Below, piece after piece: positions 1-8,250 of a stretch of DNA of 55,022 nt (position 1 is the first letter of the stretch; each line of letters opens with the position of its first letter). The stretch comes from a virus. Location of the stretch: IMG/VR virus record IMGVR_UViG_3300026382_000019, positions 1 through 55,022 of that record, one strand, 5' to 3'. The notes under the pieces were generated by a model, which was not told the origin of the DNA, ran no database searches, and was given only the letters and a program-made list of their open reading frames with translations. Made by a program: the position numbers and the translations under genes.

Positions 1-882
1 GTTTTTCTTTTTAACCAAGGCCTTAACGTTTTCTCCCTGGATGTTTATGCCTTTGACATCTTCAACTTCTATGCTTGTATTGTAGTACTCCTCATAGTAT
101 TTGAATAAATCCCCTATTTTTATTTTCTTTTCATTTTTTATAAAATTTCTAAAACCCTCATCTTCTATTTCAACTTCAATAATCTGATCATAACTCCAAC
201 AATCACCAAGGTATCCATTTAATATTGTTCTGAAAAGATTTTGAATTCTTTTTGAATTTGTCCTGTAAAATTCATCTAAAAATAGGATAGTATTATAAGT
301 CCCTCTGATTTTGTCAATAGGTTTTCTATAATCTTCCCTAATTTTTGCTATATGAGCATATTTGTTAACTGCTTTATCCCATTCTGCTTGTTTCATAGGT
401 TTTTTATTCTTAAGGTCTGTAATGAGCGAACTTTCTGCTGTTATAACCTCAAAGCCCATTGCTGCATTTTTATCCTCTTTCATTTCCATAGTCTTTTTTT
501 CAGTGTTCATTCCTGTTTTTACAAGATAAGGCACTGAGATAATAGCATCTTCAGAAACATGTGGTGCTTCAATTGTAATGATTTTCATACCAATAATATC
601 AGCAAATTGTTGAAGACTTGAGGTTTTTCCTGATCCAGGATCTCCTTTTAATAGTAAAGAACCTTTTTCCTGTCCTTTTGATGTGTTTATCATGTTCAAT
701 AAAACAGTTTTGACAAATTTACCAAATTTTCCGTCTTTTGAAGAAACTGGTATTTTATATTTTTTGGATTTTTTTGCAGAAACTTTTGAAAAGCTTTTTG
801 CTTTGCCCGAACCCACTTCCTCATTATCAATATTTATGTCATCTTCTTTTTCTATCATATATTTGTAAAAATCTTTTGTCAT
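1..882 (-). CDS. MoxR/CobS-like AAA+ ATPase (3'-partial)
   Basis: The gene runs off the left edge, so the C-terminus is missing; 294 codons are visible without a stop. The translation shows a Walker A loop GDPGSGKTSS and a Walker B segment ILFLDEFYR, in the arrangement of MoxR/CobS-type AAA+ ATPases. I chose the second of two close ATGs (882 rather than 888) because GGAAGGGAG directly abuts the first and is six bases from the second. A 59-codon gene ends 16 bases upstream, and a VWA protein and a metallopeptidase lie farther upstream on the same strand. AAA+/VWA pairs of this kind act as remodelling or chelatase-like machines; the substrate here is unknown. The family call is strong; the role is inference. 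Confidence 0.85.
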   Translation of the reverse strand, partial: MTKDFYKYMIEKEDDINIDNEEVGSGKAKSFSKVSAKKSKKYKIPVSSKDGKFGKFVKTVLLNMINTSKGQEKGSLLLKGDPGSGKTSSLQQFADIIGMKIITIEAPHVSEDAIISVPYLVKTGMNTEKKTMEMKEDKNAAMGFEVITAESSLITDLKNKKPMKQAEWDKAVNKYAHIAKIREDYRKPIDKIRGTYNTILFLDEFYRTNSKRIQNLFRTILNGYLGDCWSYDQIIEVEIEDEGFRNFIKNEKKIKIGDLFKYYEEYYNTSIEVEDVKGINIQGENVKALVKKKN

Positions 883-898
883 TGTCATCTCCCTTCCA

Positions 899-1078
899 TT
901 ATTTCCAGTCCATCATTCTTTCAAATGATTCTGGGTCTTCCTGTTTTAGTCTCATTGCTACAATATATAATTCCCTATAATTGTGATCATTTTTATTTAA
1001 CATTGGTATTTCATATCTTTTTTTTGTATCTGGATTTACTATATTAAACAATTTATTATCTTCTTTCATTTTATTCAT
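899..1078 (-). CDS. Small hypothetical protein, 59 aa
   Basis: A 59-codon open frame between the LRR-like gene and the AAA+ gene, starting MNKMKEDNKLFNIV and ending RMMDWK. An AAGGA box lies about eight bases before the ATG, and its stop is 16 bases before the chosen AAA+ start, so the two are probably co-transcribed and coupled. The protein is charged and has no membrane segment or recognisable motif. Met4 is a possible alternative start. Function unknown. Confidence 0.65.
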   Translation of the reverse strand: MNKMKEDNKLFNIVNPDTKKRYEIPMLNKNDHNYRELYIVAMRLKQEDPESFERMMDWK

Positions 1079-1101
1079 AATATTTTTCCTTTTCCATTAA
1101 T

Positions 1102-1599
1102 CTAAATAAATTTTTGCAAAATACCAATTCTTTGGTTTTTACTAAATTCTTGTACTTTTTTAGAATCCTGAATGAATTCACCGAAATCTGTGTATATCTT
1201 ACCACCGACAACAATGTTTGCTTCCATGAGAGCAAATTCAATCTCCTGAAGTTCATTAAAATTTTCCAAATCTTTAAGAAAAAGGTTTCCTGTAACCTTT
1301 CTAATGTCTCCTTTAAAATCTTTAAGATAATTGTTTGATAAGTTTAGATTTCCTATTACTGTAACCAAAGAACCTTTTAGGGAATTCATAAGATTATCTT
1401 CAAATATTGCATTTCCGTAAATTTCTTTTGGAGCAAATTCTAGGTTCACTAAATCATTCCCACTCATATTGTAATCACCTCTAAATATTTCAGGTGATCC
1501 TTCCAATGAGTCTATGTCAGAATCACTTAGTGAAAGGCTTCCCATTGTGATATCTTGTCCAGTTAAATCACCGAATCTTGAATCTTTAAATTTTCCCAC
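1102..1599 (-). CDS. Leucine-rich-repeat-like protein, 165 aa
   Basis: From about residue 20 the protein shows irregular repeats of roughly 20 residues with spaced Leu, Ile and Asn (for example GSLSLSDSDIDSLEGSP and GNLNLSNNYLKDFKGD). This resembles the short solenoid repeats seen in some phage and bacterial proteins and suggests a protein-binding solenoid. No enzyme motif was seen. A perfect late-promoter octamer sits 23 bases before the ATG, and an AGGAG box precedes the start, so the gene can be transcribed late and independently of the VWA gene upstream. The repeat reading is moderate; the function is unknown. Confidence 0.7.
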   Translation of the reverse strand: MGKFKDSRFGDLTGQDITMGSLSLSDSDIDSLEGSPEIFRGDYNMSGNDLVNLEFAPKEIYGNAIFEDNLMNSLKGSLVTVIGNLNLSNNYLKDFKGDIRKVTGNLFLKDLENFNELQEIEFALMEANIVVGGKIYTDFGEFIQDSKKVQEFSKNQRIGILQKFI

Positions 1600-1621
1600 G
1601 TGTTTTCTCCTAGTTTTCTTT

Positions 1622-1629
1622 TATTTATA
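1622..1629 (-). promoter_or_regulatory. T4-type late promoter
   Basis: Perfect TATAAATA on the minus strand, overlapping the stop codon of the VWA gene and 23 bases upstream of the LRR-like gene. Confidence 0.75.
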
Positions 1630-3451
1630 TCTCTTTTTTGCCTATATATGATATATATTTGTAACCGCTAAGTTTTGGCTTTATTACATCAAATGATGCT
1701 CTATTGTTTAATATTATATTGAAACTGAAAGGTCTTTTTGATGCCACTAAAGCAATTTTCTTAAGGACAGCCATATTTCTATCATCGAGGATATCAGTAT
1801 CAGTAAACATAACACTATTGAATGCCCCATCTTTTCCTGATATCATTTTAAGGATTATCTTTGACATTTCCACAGGAAACTCAGTTCCTCCTCCCCACAT
1901 ATCTCTAAATAAAACTTTTATTGGGTATGAATTTTTTTCTAATAATTTATCAACCTTTTTAGGGTCATTTAGATATTCTGCCTTTTTCACAATATCCATA
2001 TTATTTTTGAATTGTCTAAATTTATGTTTTTTGCCTGTTTTATCCAAATCTATCTTATATACATCCCAATCACTGTCAAATTTTATAATATACATATCTT
2101 CAATGCCATTAAGTTTTGATTTTTCAATAACCTTCATAATATCAGGATTTACACCTGCAATGGTTGCTGCCATTGAACCTGAATTATCAAGCACAAACAA
2201 CAATTTTTGTATATTTTTCTCACCCTTAATAATACCAGCCTTAATAGCAATACCATCATTATCATCAGAATCTAATACCATCGCTAATGAAGATTTTGTT
2301 CTATTGTGCATTTTTGTAATGCTCTCTTCCTCAATGTCAATAGGTTTAGGTACCATTTTTTTGAGTAAAATTTTCCAATTTATTGGTTTTACGGGTTTTT
2401 TAAGGCCTTCACCTGAACTACCATTCCTTGCTTTTTTTCTTGCCTCTTTGGCATCCTCAATAGACTTCATCCTTTCCTGTTCTTCTGCCTCTGCCTGTTC
2501 TTCCATTTTTTTAATTTCTTCTTCAACTTTTTCAGGAGTCAGTTCATCCCTTTCATCAGCATCTAGCATATCCTCATCTTTTGTAGTTTCCTTCATTGCA
2601 TCATCGATTTTTTCCTGATCGGTTTTCTCATCCTCATCCTTTTCCTCGTCACTGTCATCGAGAGGGTCTTCGTGGTTCGAAGCTGAAGATGATGATCCAG
2701 AACCTCCTTCAATAGCATTATCAGGTTCTGCTTCGTCGCTACCGTCGCTACCGTCATCACTGCTATCAGTCTCCTCACCGTCTCCGTTGATACGTTCCCA
2801 TTGACCATCTTCCTGGTTTTCTAAGGCATCCTGGATTGCTTGTTTTTCCTCGTCAGAAACTTCATCATCCTCCATAATATCCTCGATTCTATCCTCGATA
2901 GCATCCTGAATATCCTGCATATCCTGAAGTTCCTCGTCCGTAAGGTCCATATCGTTATCCTCACCAGCTTTCATTTTGTCTAGCATGTCTGCTAATTCCT
3001 CAGGAGACATTTCTGCAATCTCGTCTTCATCAGGCATATCAGCAAGGTCTGGGCCACCGGAAGCATCAGAGCCTTCAGGGCCTTCATCTCCATTAATCTG
3101 ATTATTGTCTGCATCGAGATGTTCATCCATTGCAGATTGCATTTTTGAGATTTTATCCATCAATGAATTTTGAGGATCAGGAGTGCCCTCCTCAATGTCA
3201 TCAAGAACAGCAATCTGAATATCCTCTATACTGTCGAAATGGTCATAATTGTAATCTGATGCAAAAAGGCCTATCGGAAGCTGAGCATAACCCTTCTTTT
3301 TTAATTCGTAATTCGTGATGTAATCACCGATGTAATTTTGGATTTTCCCATTGGCGTTCCTTGCTGCTCTACGCAATGTTTTTCTACTTCTCTTTTTTTG
3401 TTTTTCTGTTAGGTGATTATCCACTGCTTCATCAATATTTTTATTTTTCAT
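1625..3451 (-). CDS. VWA-domain protein (CobT-like), 608 aa
   Basis: The C-terminal third carries a von Willebrand factor A domain with a MIDAS motif (LFVLDNSGSM, DxSxS) near residue 410 and a second acidic cluster FTDTDILDD. The middle (about residues 70-330) is extremely rich in Asp, Glu and Ser, as in CobT-type chelatase partners. The N-terminus is basic. The start overlaps the stop of the GIY-YIG gene (ATGA), showing translational coupling. With the AAA+ ATPase downstream and the metallopeptidase upstream it forms an AAA+/VWA/peptidase set. VWA proteins usually deliver substrates to MoxR-like ATPases; the target in the phage cycle is not known. Confidence 0.85.
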   Translation of the reverse strand: MKNKNIDEAVDNHLTEKQKKRSRKTLRRAARNANGKIQNYIGDYITNYELKKKGYAQLPIGLFASDYNYDHFDSIEDIQIAVLDDIEEGTPDPQNSLMDKISKMQSAMDEHLDADNNQINGDEGPEGSDASGGPDLADMPDEDEIAEMSPEELADMLDKMKAGEDNDMDLTDEELQDMQDIQDAIEDRIEDIMEDDEVSDEEKQAIQDALENQEDGQWERINGDGEETDSSDDGSDGSDEAEPDNAIEGGSGSSSSASNHEDPLDDSDEEKDEDEKTDQEKIDDAMKETTKDEDMLDADERDELTPEKVEEEIKKMEEQAEAEEQERMKSIEDAKEARKKARNGSSGEGLKKPVKPINWKILLKKMVPKPIDIEEESITKMHNRTKSSLAMVLDSDDNDGIAIKAGIIKGEKNIQKLLFVLDNSGSMAATIAGVNPDIMKVIEKSKLNGIEDMYIIKFDSDWDVYKIDLDKTGKKHKFRQFKNNMDIVKKAEYLNDPKKVDKLLEKNSYPIKVLFRDMWGGGTEFPVEMSKIILKMISGKDGAFNSVMFTDTDILDDRNMAVLKKIALVASKRPFSFNIILNNRASFDVIKPKLSGYKYISYIGKKEI

Positions 3452-4518
3452 TTATATTCTCCTGTAATTATATTTTTTACAAATAATTCAGTATTACCTG
3501 ATGGTAATATACTTTCGCCTATATATCTGTAATCTTTATATTTTGATATTAACTCTTGTTCCTTTGCATGTGCCTCACTCCCGTTAGGGTATTCTTTGTA
3601 AAAAATCAAATTCAATTCACTTTCTATACTTTTGCTATATCGCATTCTTAGACTGTAATTAATATTTTTTGTTTTCTTAGTTATTCCTATTTTATAAAGA
3701 CCTTTATACTCAAAAAAATACAGATATGTTGCATGCTTAGTATCATGTTTTGATGACACTCTGTTCCTATATCCACAATCTCTGCAAAGTTTTCCCTTCA
3801 GTATTGATACAGGGTGTGCACTAAATTCATTGCCACATACACATTGAAACTTCATTCTTTCTGCACCTGATATGAATTCAGTGATTATTTTTGGCTTTGG
3901 TTCAGGCATATCATTGTATTTTTTCATATAAATTTCTTTCGAGATTCTTCTCTTCATCCCAGCCTGAATTTTTGAACAACCACAGGTTACGCCCCTTAAA
4001 ACATCATTTGGAGATATCATATATTCATTACCACATCCACATAAATGTTTTATTTTTTCTTTGGAGCCTTTATAATCTTCAATGGGTAATGCTTTTATTC
4101 CTTTGTCAATCAAAGCTTTCTTATATTTATCTGTATCAATATAAGGTCTCTTTCTTGAGCATCCGCATGTGCTCCTAATTGCATTAGAGGGTTTTGTTAT
4201 ATATTCATTGCCACATATGCACCTAAACAAAGTTGGTGTATTCATGTCCTTATAGGTTCCTATTAATATAACTCCGGTGTTTAGTAATTTTTCTTTTAGT
4301 TTATCTATTGTTGTAGATTTTCTCTTATTATGAGGCACACTACATTTTTGACATTTATATCCTTTATATGCATTATTTGGAGATATCATATATTCATTGC
4401 TACATACACATAAATGTTTTATTTTTTCTTTAGCACCTTTATATTCTCCCAGGCATTTTATGCCTGTTTTATTCAAGATTTTATTTTCATACTCCTCCTG
4501 AGTTAATTTTCTTGGCAT
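3448..4518 (-). CDS. GIY-YIG-like homing endonuclease with zinc-finger repeats
   Basis: Four copies of a roughly 60-residue module, each with Cys pairs in the pattern HLCxCxNEYMISPN...C, fill residues 1 to about 240. They look like zinc-binding DNA-recognition modules. The C-terminus carries a GIY-YIG-type nuclease core (YLYFFEYKGLYKIGIT, then an Arg-containing helix and a late Glu). The gene sits between a metallopeptidase and a VWA gene that form a functional set elsewhere, and it overlaps both neighbours by only one to four bases, so it appears to have inserted as a free-standing homing endonuclease while keeping translational coupling. Family call good; cleavage site unknown. Confidence 0.75.
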   Translation of the reverse strand: MPRKLTQEEYENKILNKTGIKCLGEYKGAKEKIKHLCVCSNEYMISPNNAYKGYKCQKCSVPHNKRKSTTIDKLKEKLLNTGVILIGTYKDMNTPTLFRCICGNEYITKPSNAIRSTCGCSRKRPYIDTDKYKKALIDKGIKALPIEDYKGSKEKIKHLCGCGNEYMISPNDVLRGVTCGCSKIQAGMKRRISKEIYMKKYNDMPEPKPKIITEFISGAERMKFQCVCGNEFSAHPVSILKGKLCRDCGYRNRVSSKHDTKHATYLYFFEYKGLYKIGITKKTKNINYSLRMRYSKSIESELNLIFYKEYPNGSEAHAKEQELISKYKDYRYIGESILPSGNTELFVKNIITGEYK

Positions 4519-5372
4519 TATTTCTTAGGTCCTATTATGCTTCTATCTATTTGTTCTTGTAATAAATCTCCACTCCAACCCGCTGACTGTAGCAATTTTG
4601 GCCATCTGGTCGGTCCTTCTCTTACCATTAAGTTAAATAAATCTACAGAGCCATAAAAGTGATCGGCGTGCACGATATGATAGATTTCATGAAGTATCAG
4701 GAATTCGATATATGCATAGGCATCAGGAATATTTCCTCCATTGCTTTCGTACATTCCGCCTGCTGGCTTAACACCCTTCATATGTGCGTATTGGATTAAT
4801 TGCTTACAGAATGCAACATTGAAAATCAATTCTCCGTTTGCTGTTGCTGCGGCTGTTCCTACCTGTTTCATCCATTCTGGTTGTCTTACGAATTTGGGTG
4901 CTGGAGTAACATGAATTGAAACCTTTACTTTTTTGCCTGTAATAGGATCCCTCAGTTTGAAAAATGCTGGATTTGACACCCTAACCCATTTTATCATTTC
5001 CTTTAATTCTTTGAGAGTAACTTTAGGTACTTTGTCAGACGGTGTTATGTAATCGAATAATATGCTTTCTATCATATTTTTTTTATTTACAGCATTTTGC
5101 CTTTCATTAGCATGCTCCAGATGTGACATCTGAATATCCAATCTTTGCTGAAGGTCTTCAGTGATTTCCTTTACAGTTTTGCCTCGTTCCTTTGCTTCTC
5201 TTTTGATTATTTTTTTGACATAAGGAGTGGATAAATCTACATGCTCAAATTGAGCATGGACATTTTTGTCAATAGATTTTGTAAACTGTCCTTTTATTTT
5301 TTCATCTAAAGCATTTCTAAATATTTCTGAGAATATTTGAAGGCTCTCGTTTTTTGGTGTAGAATTTTCCAT
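4518..5372 (-). CDS. Zinc metallopeptidase (HExxH), 284 aa
   Basis: A canonical zinc-protease motif HEIYH at residues 228-232 followed by IVHADHFYG gives the catalytic Glu and metal ligands. The N-terminal half is helical and charged. It resembles the metallopeptidase domain that in bacteria is often fused to or paired with VWA domains (DUF2201-like), consistent with the VWA and AAA+ genes downstream. Its own late promoter (TATAAATA) lies about 20 bases before the ATG. No signal peptide, so it should act in the cytoplasm or virion. Substrate unknown. Confidence 0.75.
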   Translation of the reverse strand: MENSTPKNESLQIFSEIFRNALDEKIKGQFTKSIDKNVHAQFEHVDLSTPYVKKIIKREAKERGKTVKEITEDLQQRLDIQMSHLEHANERQNAVNKKNMIESILFDYITPSDKVPKVTLKELKEMIKWVRVSNPAFFKLRDPITGKKVKVSIHVTPAPKFVRQPEWMKQVGTAAATANGELIFNVAFCKQLIQYAHMKGVKPAGGMYESNGGNIPDAYAYIEFLILHEIYHIVHADHFYGSVDLFNLMVREGPTRWPKLLQSAGWSGDLLQEQIDRSIIGPKK

Positions 5373-5391
5373 ATAAAACCCCTTTTTAGGT

Positions 5392-5399
5392 TATTTATA
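5392..5399 (-). promoter_or_regulatory. T4-type late promoter
   Basis: Perfect TATAAATA on the minus strand, overlapping the primase stop codon and 20 bases upstream of the metallopeptidase start. Confidence 0.75.
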
Positions 5400-6639
5400 C
5401 CCTAATCATTTTCATTTTGAGTATTCCCATCATGCCTTGATGGACATTGGACGTTATCATGTTTGCTATTTTTTCATATGGAACCTTGAGTTTTCTGAGG
5501 TCATTTGTATCCTTGAACCTTTCAGATCCTTCAGGCCATATGAAGCATTTGTATCCTCGTTCCAAATATTTTAAGGTTTCTTCATGGGCTTTTTGGTCAC
5601 ATCGTTGATTATCAAGGCAAAAGATTGGTTCCTTTAATTCCTGAATCCTATCGTCACCGAGGTTAGCCCCGAGTTGTGCTATGACATTATCTAAGCCACT
5701 AGACATTGCGTCATAAATTGATTCAAAAATATATACTGGTTTTTCCTTGTCAATATTATAAAAATTCCATGCCTTATGACCGCTGTTTCCTGTAACCATA
5801 TAAACGAAAAATCTTTTTTCTCTCCATGCCAATGCCTGAAATCCATACCATAGGTCTCCTTTTTTGAGTGGTATGATGATGTATTCTGATAGAGTTTGTA
5901 ATGCTCCATTAAATTTTATTTTGTTCCCTTTGGGACTGTATCTCCAGTCACTCTGAACCTCAATCCCACGATTCTCAATGTATCCTGAAGGTCCATCTGG
6001 TCCTGAAGGCATATCAGTGAAGCCTGCTGGTTCAGGTACCAAAAACAGACCTCCATCATTTATCGGTATATTGAGTGCTTTTGGCACTCCTGCTGCTTTT
6101 GATACAGAAGGAGTGCCAAAATCAAGTCCTGAAGAAAATGACATAATCTCATCGGCTGACAGTGCTTTTTCCTCATGACCATCTTGGTCATCCTGAGTAT
6201 TCTGAGAGTTCTGAGTGTCTATTTTTTGTACAGTTTCTTGATCAAAATTTAACCCGGTGTCAAAAGTCGGAATCTCATCCATTCCTTTTTCCTGATCATC
6301 ATTCTCATCCTCTTTAACATCATCCTTAAAAAGTGTCTTCAAGGTCTTCAGTCCTGCCCCTCGTTTTTCATTGGCATATAGCGAAAATTCCCTTGGGTGA
6401 TTCTCTTTAAGGTATCCGTAAAGGTTTGTAGAGTATTCACAATTGAAGCATTTCACTGCAGCATTGTCATACGAAGGTTTGATATAAAGGTGTAAACGAT
6501 GCTTTCTCATCCATGAACCGCCCTCATTACATATCGGACAACATACGGAAATGTCAGAAGGACCAACATTGCCTATGGTATCATATGGATGAACCATCAT
6601 CCAATATTTTTTGTCAATTTCATCGAGGTATTGTGCCAT
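5395..6639 (-). CDS. 61: DNA primase, gp61-like
   Basis: DnaG-type primase that makes RNA primers for lagging-strand synthesis with the gp41 helicase. An N-terminal zinc-binding domain is visible (Cys34/Cys37 in CCPIC and Cys64/Cys67 in CFNC). The C-terminal half has a TOPRIM core: VYIFESIYDAMSSG supplies the conserved Glu and IFCLDNQRCDQ the acidic pair. A long Asp/Glu/Gln-rich linker of about 100 residues (roughly 100-190) between the two is larger than in T4 gp61. The start is supported by AAAAAGGAG about nine bases upstream. Cytoplasmic replisome protein. Confidence 0.88.
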   Translation of the reverse strand: MAQYLDEIDKKYWMMVHPYDTIGNVGPSDISVCCPICNEGGSWMRKHRLHLYIKPSYDNAAVKCFNCEYSTNLYGYLKENHPREFSLYANEKRGAGLKTLKTLFKDDVKEDENDDQEKGMDEIPTFDTGLNFDQETVQKIDTQNSQNTQDDQDGHEEKALSADEIMSFSSGLDFGTPSVSKAAGVPKALNIPINDGGLFLVPEPAGFTDMPSGPDGPSGYIENRGIEVQSDWRYSPKGNKIKFNGALQTLSEYIIIPLKKGDLWYGFQALAWREKRFFVYMVTGNSGHKAWNFYNIDKEKPVYIFESIYDAMSSGLDNVIAQLGANLGDDRIQELKEPIFCLDNQRCDQKAHEETLKYLERGYKCFIWPEGSERFKDTNDLRKLKVPYEKIANMITSNVHQGMMGILKMKMIRV

Positions 6640-6759
6640 GAAGGCTCCTTTTTGTTTTTATAAATAATCTCATATAATAGATTTTATCAAAATAATGCTT
6701 AATTTTATGCCTATGTTCTGATAAAATCTGAATCTAAAAATTTAAAACTGGAGAATATT
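6640..6759. promoter_or_regulatory. Divergent intergenic promoter region
   Basis: About 120 bases between the primase gene (minus) and a small plus-strand gene. On the plus strand a perfect TATAAATA lies at 6659-6666, about 94 bases before the ATG at 6760. On the minus strand TTAAGC followed ten bases later by TAAAAT fits the non-late promoter pattern and could serve the primase. No gene is seen here. Confidence 0.5.
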
Positions 6760-7041
6760 ATGAATGATAAAATTTTAAATGAAAGTGTGAGAGAATCTTT
6801 TGAGAACCTTATAGCAAAGTACCCGATTTCTGAGTGCAATTACATCATAACAAATTCTCTTGCTATACTTGGGGATAAAAAAATTCAACCAAGCAAAGAA
6901 ACAAAATTAACTGAAGCATCACTGAAAAGGATAAACAGGTATAAATATCCTGAGAGATTAGCATCTCTCATTAATATTACAATAGATAAGACCGAAGAAT
7001 GGGCTAATTTCAGTTTTACGAAACTTGCTCTTCAATCTTAA
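6760..7041 (+). CDS. Small hypothetical protein, 93 aa
   Basis: A lone plus-strand gene between primase and RNase H. GGAG precedes the ATG by six bases. The protein is mixed-charge and soluble, with no transmembrane segment or motif I recognise. It converges on rnh with only four bases between stops. Transcription could start at the TATAAATA at 6659 or at an upstream AT-rich site. Function unknown. Confidence 0.65.
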   Translation: MNDKILNESVRESFENLIAKYPISECNYIITNSLAILGDKKIQPSKETKLTEASLKRINRYKYPERLASLINITIDKTEEWANFSFTKLALQS

Positions 7042-7045
7042 TATA

Positions 7046-8182
7046 TTAAAAATCTAAAAAATCATCCAGTGAGTTTGTGTTTTTAGTTTTATATTTTGCA
7101 CTATAAAATTTATTAATGTTATTTACATGTAGTGGAAGTTTTTCGTCCATAAAAAACTCTAATATTCCATTAGGATTATAATTTACTTCTACAGTATTGA
7201 ATTCATGAATAATTTTATCTTGTATATCCTCTGGAACCTCTGTAAAATCTACAAGAACTTTATTTCTGGCAAAATTATCTTTGTACATATTATGCTCTCC
7301 AAAAAATTCATTTAATGAGTCATTGCATACACAATGTTTTTCTGCTTTTTTTATACCATAAGGTTTTGTTTTAAAGATATTTTTTGAATCTTTTAATTCA
7401 CCTTTTTTCTTGCCACTCTTTATAATATCATAAATATCATAATTTTCTACAAGTTCATCCCAAATATCCATTGTTGTGACTGTCTTTACACACTCTGAAT
7501 TTATATTGTTCTCTTTTAAATAACCAATAAATTCGTCGCTAAAATGAGACTTTCCTGTAACAGTTGGCACATTATCACCCTTATCACCAATTAATCCATG
7601 GATGATTGTAAATCTTGACATTGGCCCAAAATCTGTCTGAACAATTTCTGATTCAAAATCAGTTAAAAATTGGTCCTCTTTTTTAATAGGATCCCACATT
7701 CTAACATTATTGTGTGCTTGAACCTGTTTCCAGTCATGATCAGAAGTCACGAGAATGATATCCATTTCATTACCATATTTTATTGCTATTGTGCCTGCTA
7801 TATCATCAGCTTCGGCTTCATTTACTCGTAGGACCTTGAAAGGAAAATTCTCTTTGATTTTTTCTAACATTTTGTCAGTTTCTTCGAAAAATTCCTCAAA
7901 ATTTACGTCATTATCTTCTTTGGCCTTGCTTCTGTTAGCCTTATAATCTGGATAAAATCTTTTTCGCCAGTTATCTTGACCATCTATTGCCAGTATAATT
8001 TCATTTTTGAATTTATTTTTTATGAATTGAAGTGAGTTAAATAATAAAGATTTGTGATATTGAATAAAATCTTCAGTAACAAACAGCCCATCTTTTTTTC
8101 TAGGCTTTGCTTGTTGTAATGCAATAAAAAGGTTTCTCATATTTAAGTGACTAAAATCCACTATCGTTATCGATTTTTTCAT
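7046..8182 (-). CDS. rnh: RNase H / 5'-3' exonuclease (T4 Rnh-like, FEN family)
   Basis: Flap-endonuclease-family nuclease that removes RNA primers from Okazaki fragments. Family acidic clusters are visible: IVDFSHLNMRN at the N-terminus, ILAIDGQDNWR with YKANR near residue 85, VNEAEADDIAG, VTSDHDWKQ and the helix-3-turn region LIGDKGDNVP. At 378 residues it is longer than T4 Rnh (about 305), mainly through a C-terminal extension. AAGGA precedes the ATG. It lies just downstream of gp32, a sensible replication partner. Confidence 0.9.
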   Translation of the reverse strand: MKKSITIVDFSHLNMRNLFIALQQAKPRKKDGLFVTEDFIQYHKSLLFNSLQFIKNKFKNEIILAIDGQDNWRKRFYPDYKANRSKAKEDNDVNFEEFFEETDKMLEKIKENFPFKVLRVNEAEADDIAGTIAIKYGNEMDIILVTSDHDWKQVQAHNNVRMWDPIKKEDQFLTDFESEIVQTDFGPMSRFTIIHGLIGDKGDNVPTVTGKSHFSDEFIGYLKENNINSECVKTVTTMDIWDELVENYDIYDIIKSGKKKGELKDSKNIFKTKPYGIKKAEKHCVCNDSLNEFFGEHNMYKDNFARNKVLVDFTEVPEDIQDKIIHEFNTVEVNYNPNGILEFFMDEKLPLHVNNINKFYSAKYKTKNTNSLDDFLDF

Positions 8183-8232
8183 ATGTTTCCTTTTATTTTA
8201 TTTTTTGTGTCCTTTGACTCAGTGACCTAATT

Positions 8233-8250
8233 GATGACCTAAAGGTCATC
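8233..8250 (-). terminator. Hairpin at the gp32 stop codon
   Basis: Seven-base perfect stem GATGACC/GGTCATC with a four-base loop spanning the gp32 stop codon. No T-run follows, so it is more likely an mRNA-stabilising or processing hairpin than a terminator. Confidence 0.45.

Noticed and set aside
1102-1256. Other-frame small ORFs around the LRR-like gene
   Set aside because: Overlap a gene with clear repeats and ribosome site; no supporting features.
1704-2618. Long plus-strand open frame (304 codons)
   Set aside because: Antisense shadow of the VWA gene: Ser/Ile/Phe-rich text mirrors its acidic codons, with no ribosome site or motif.
8233-8250. Rho-independent terminator after gp32
   Set aside because: Stem is good but no T-run follows and rnh is 50 bases downstream on the same strand; more likely a processing or stability hairpin.
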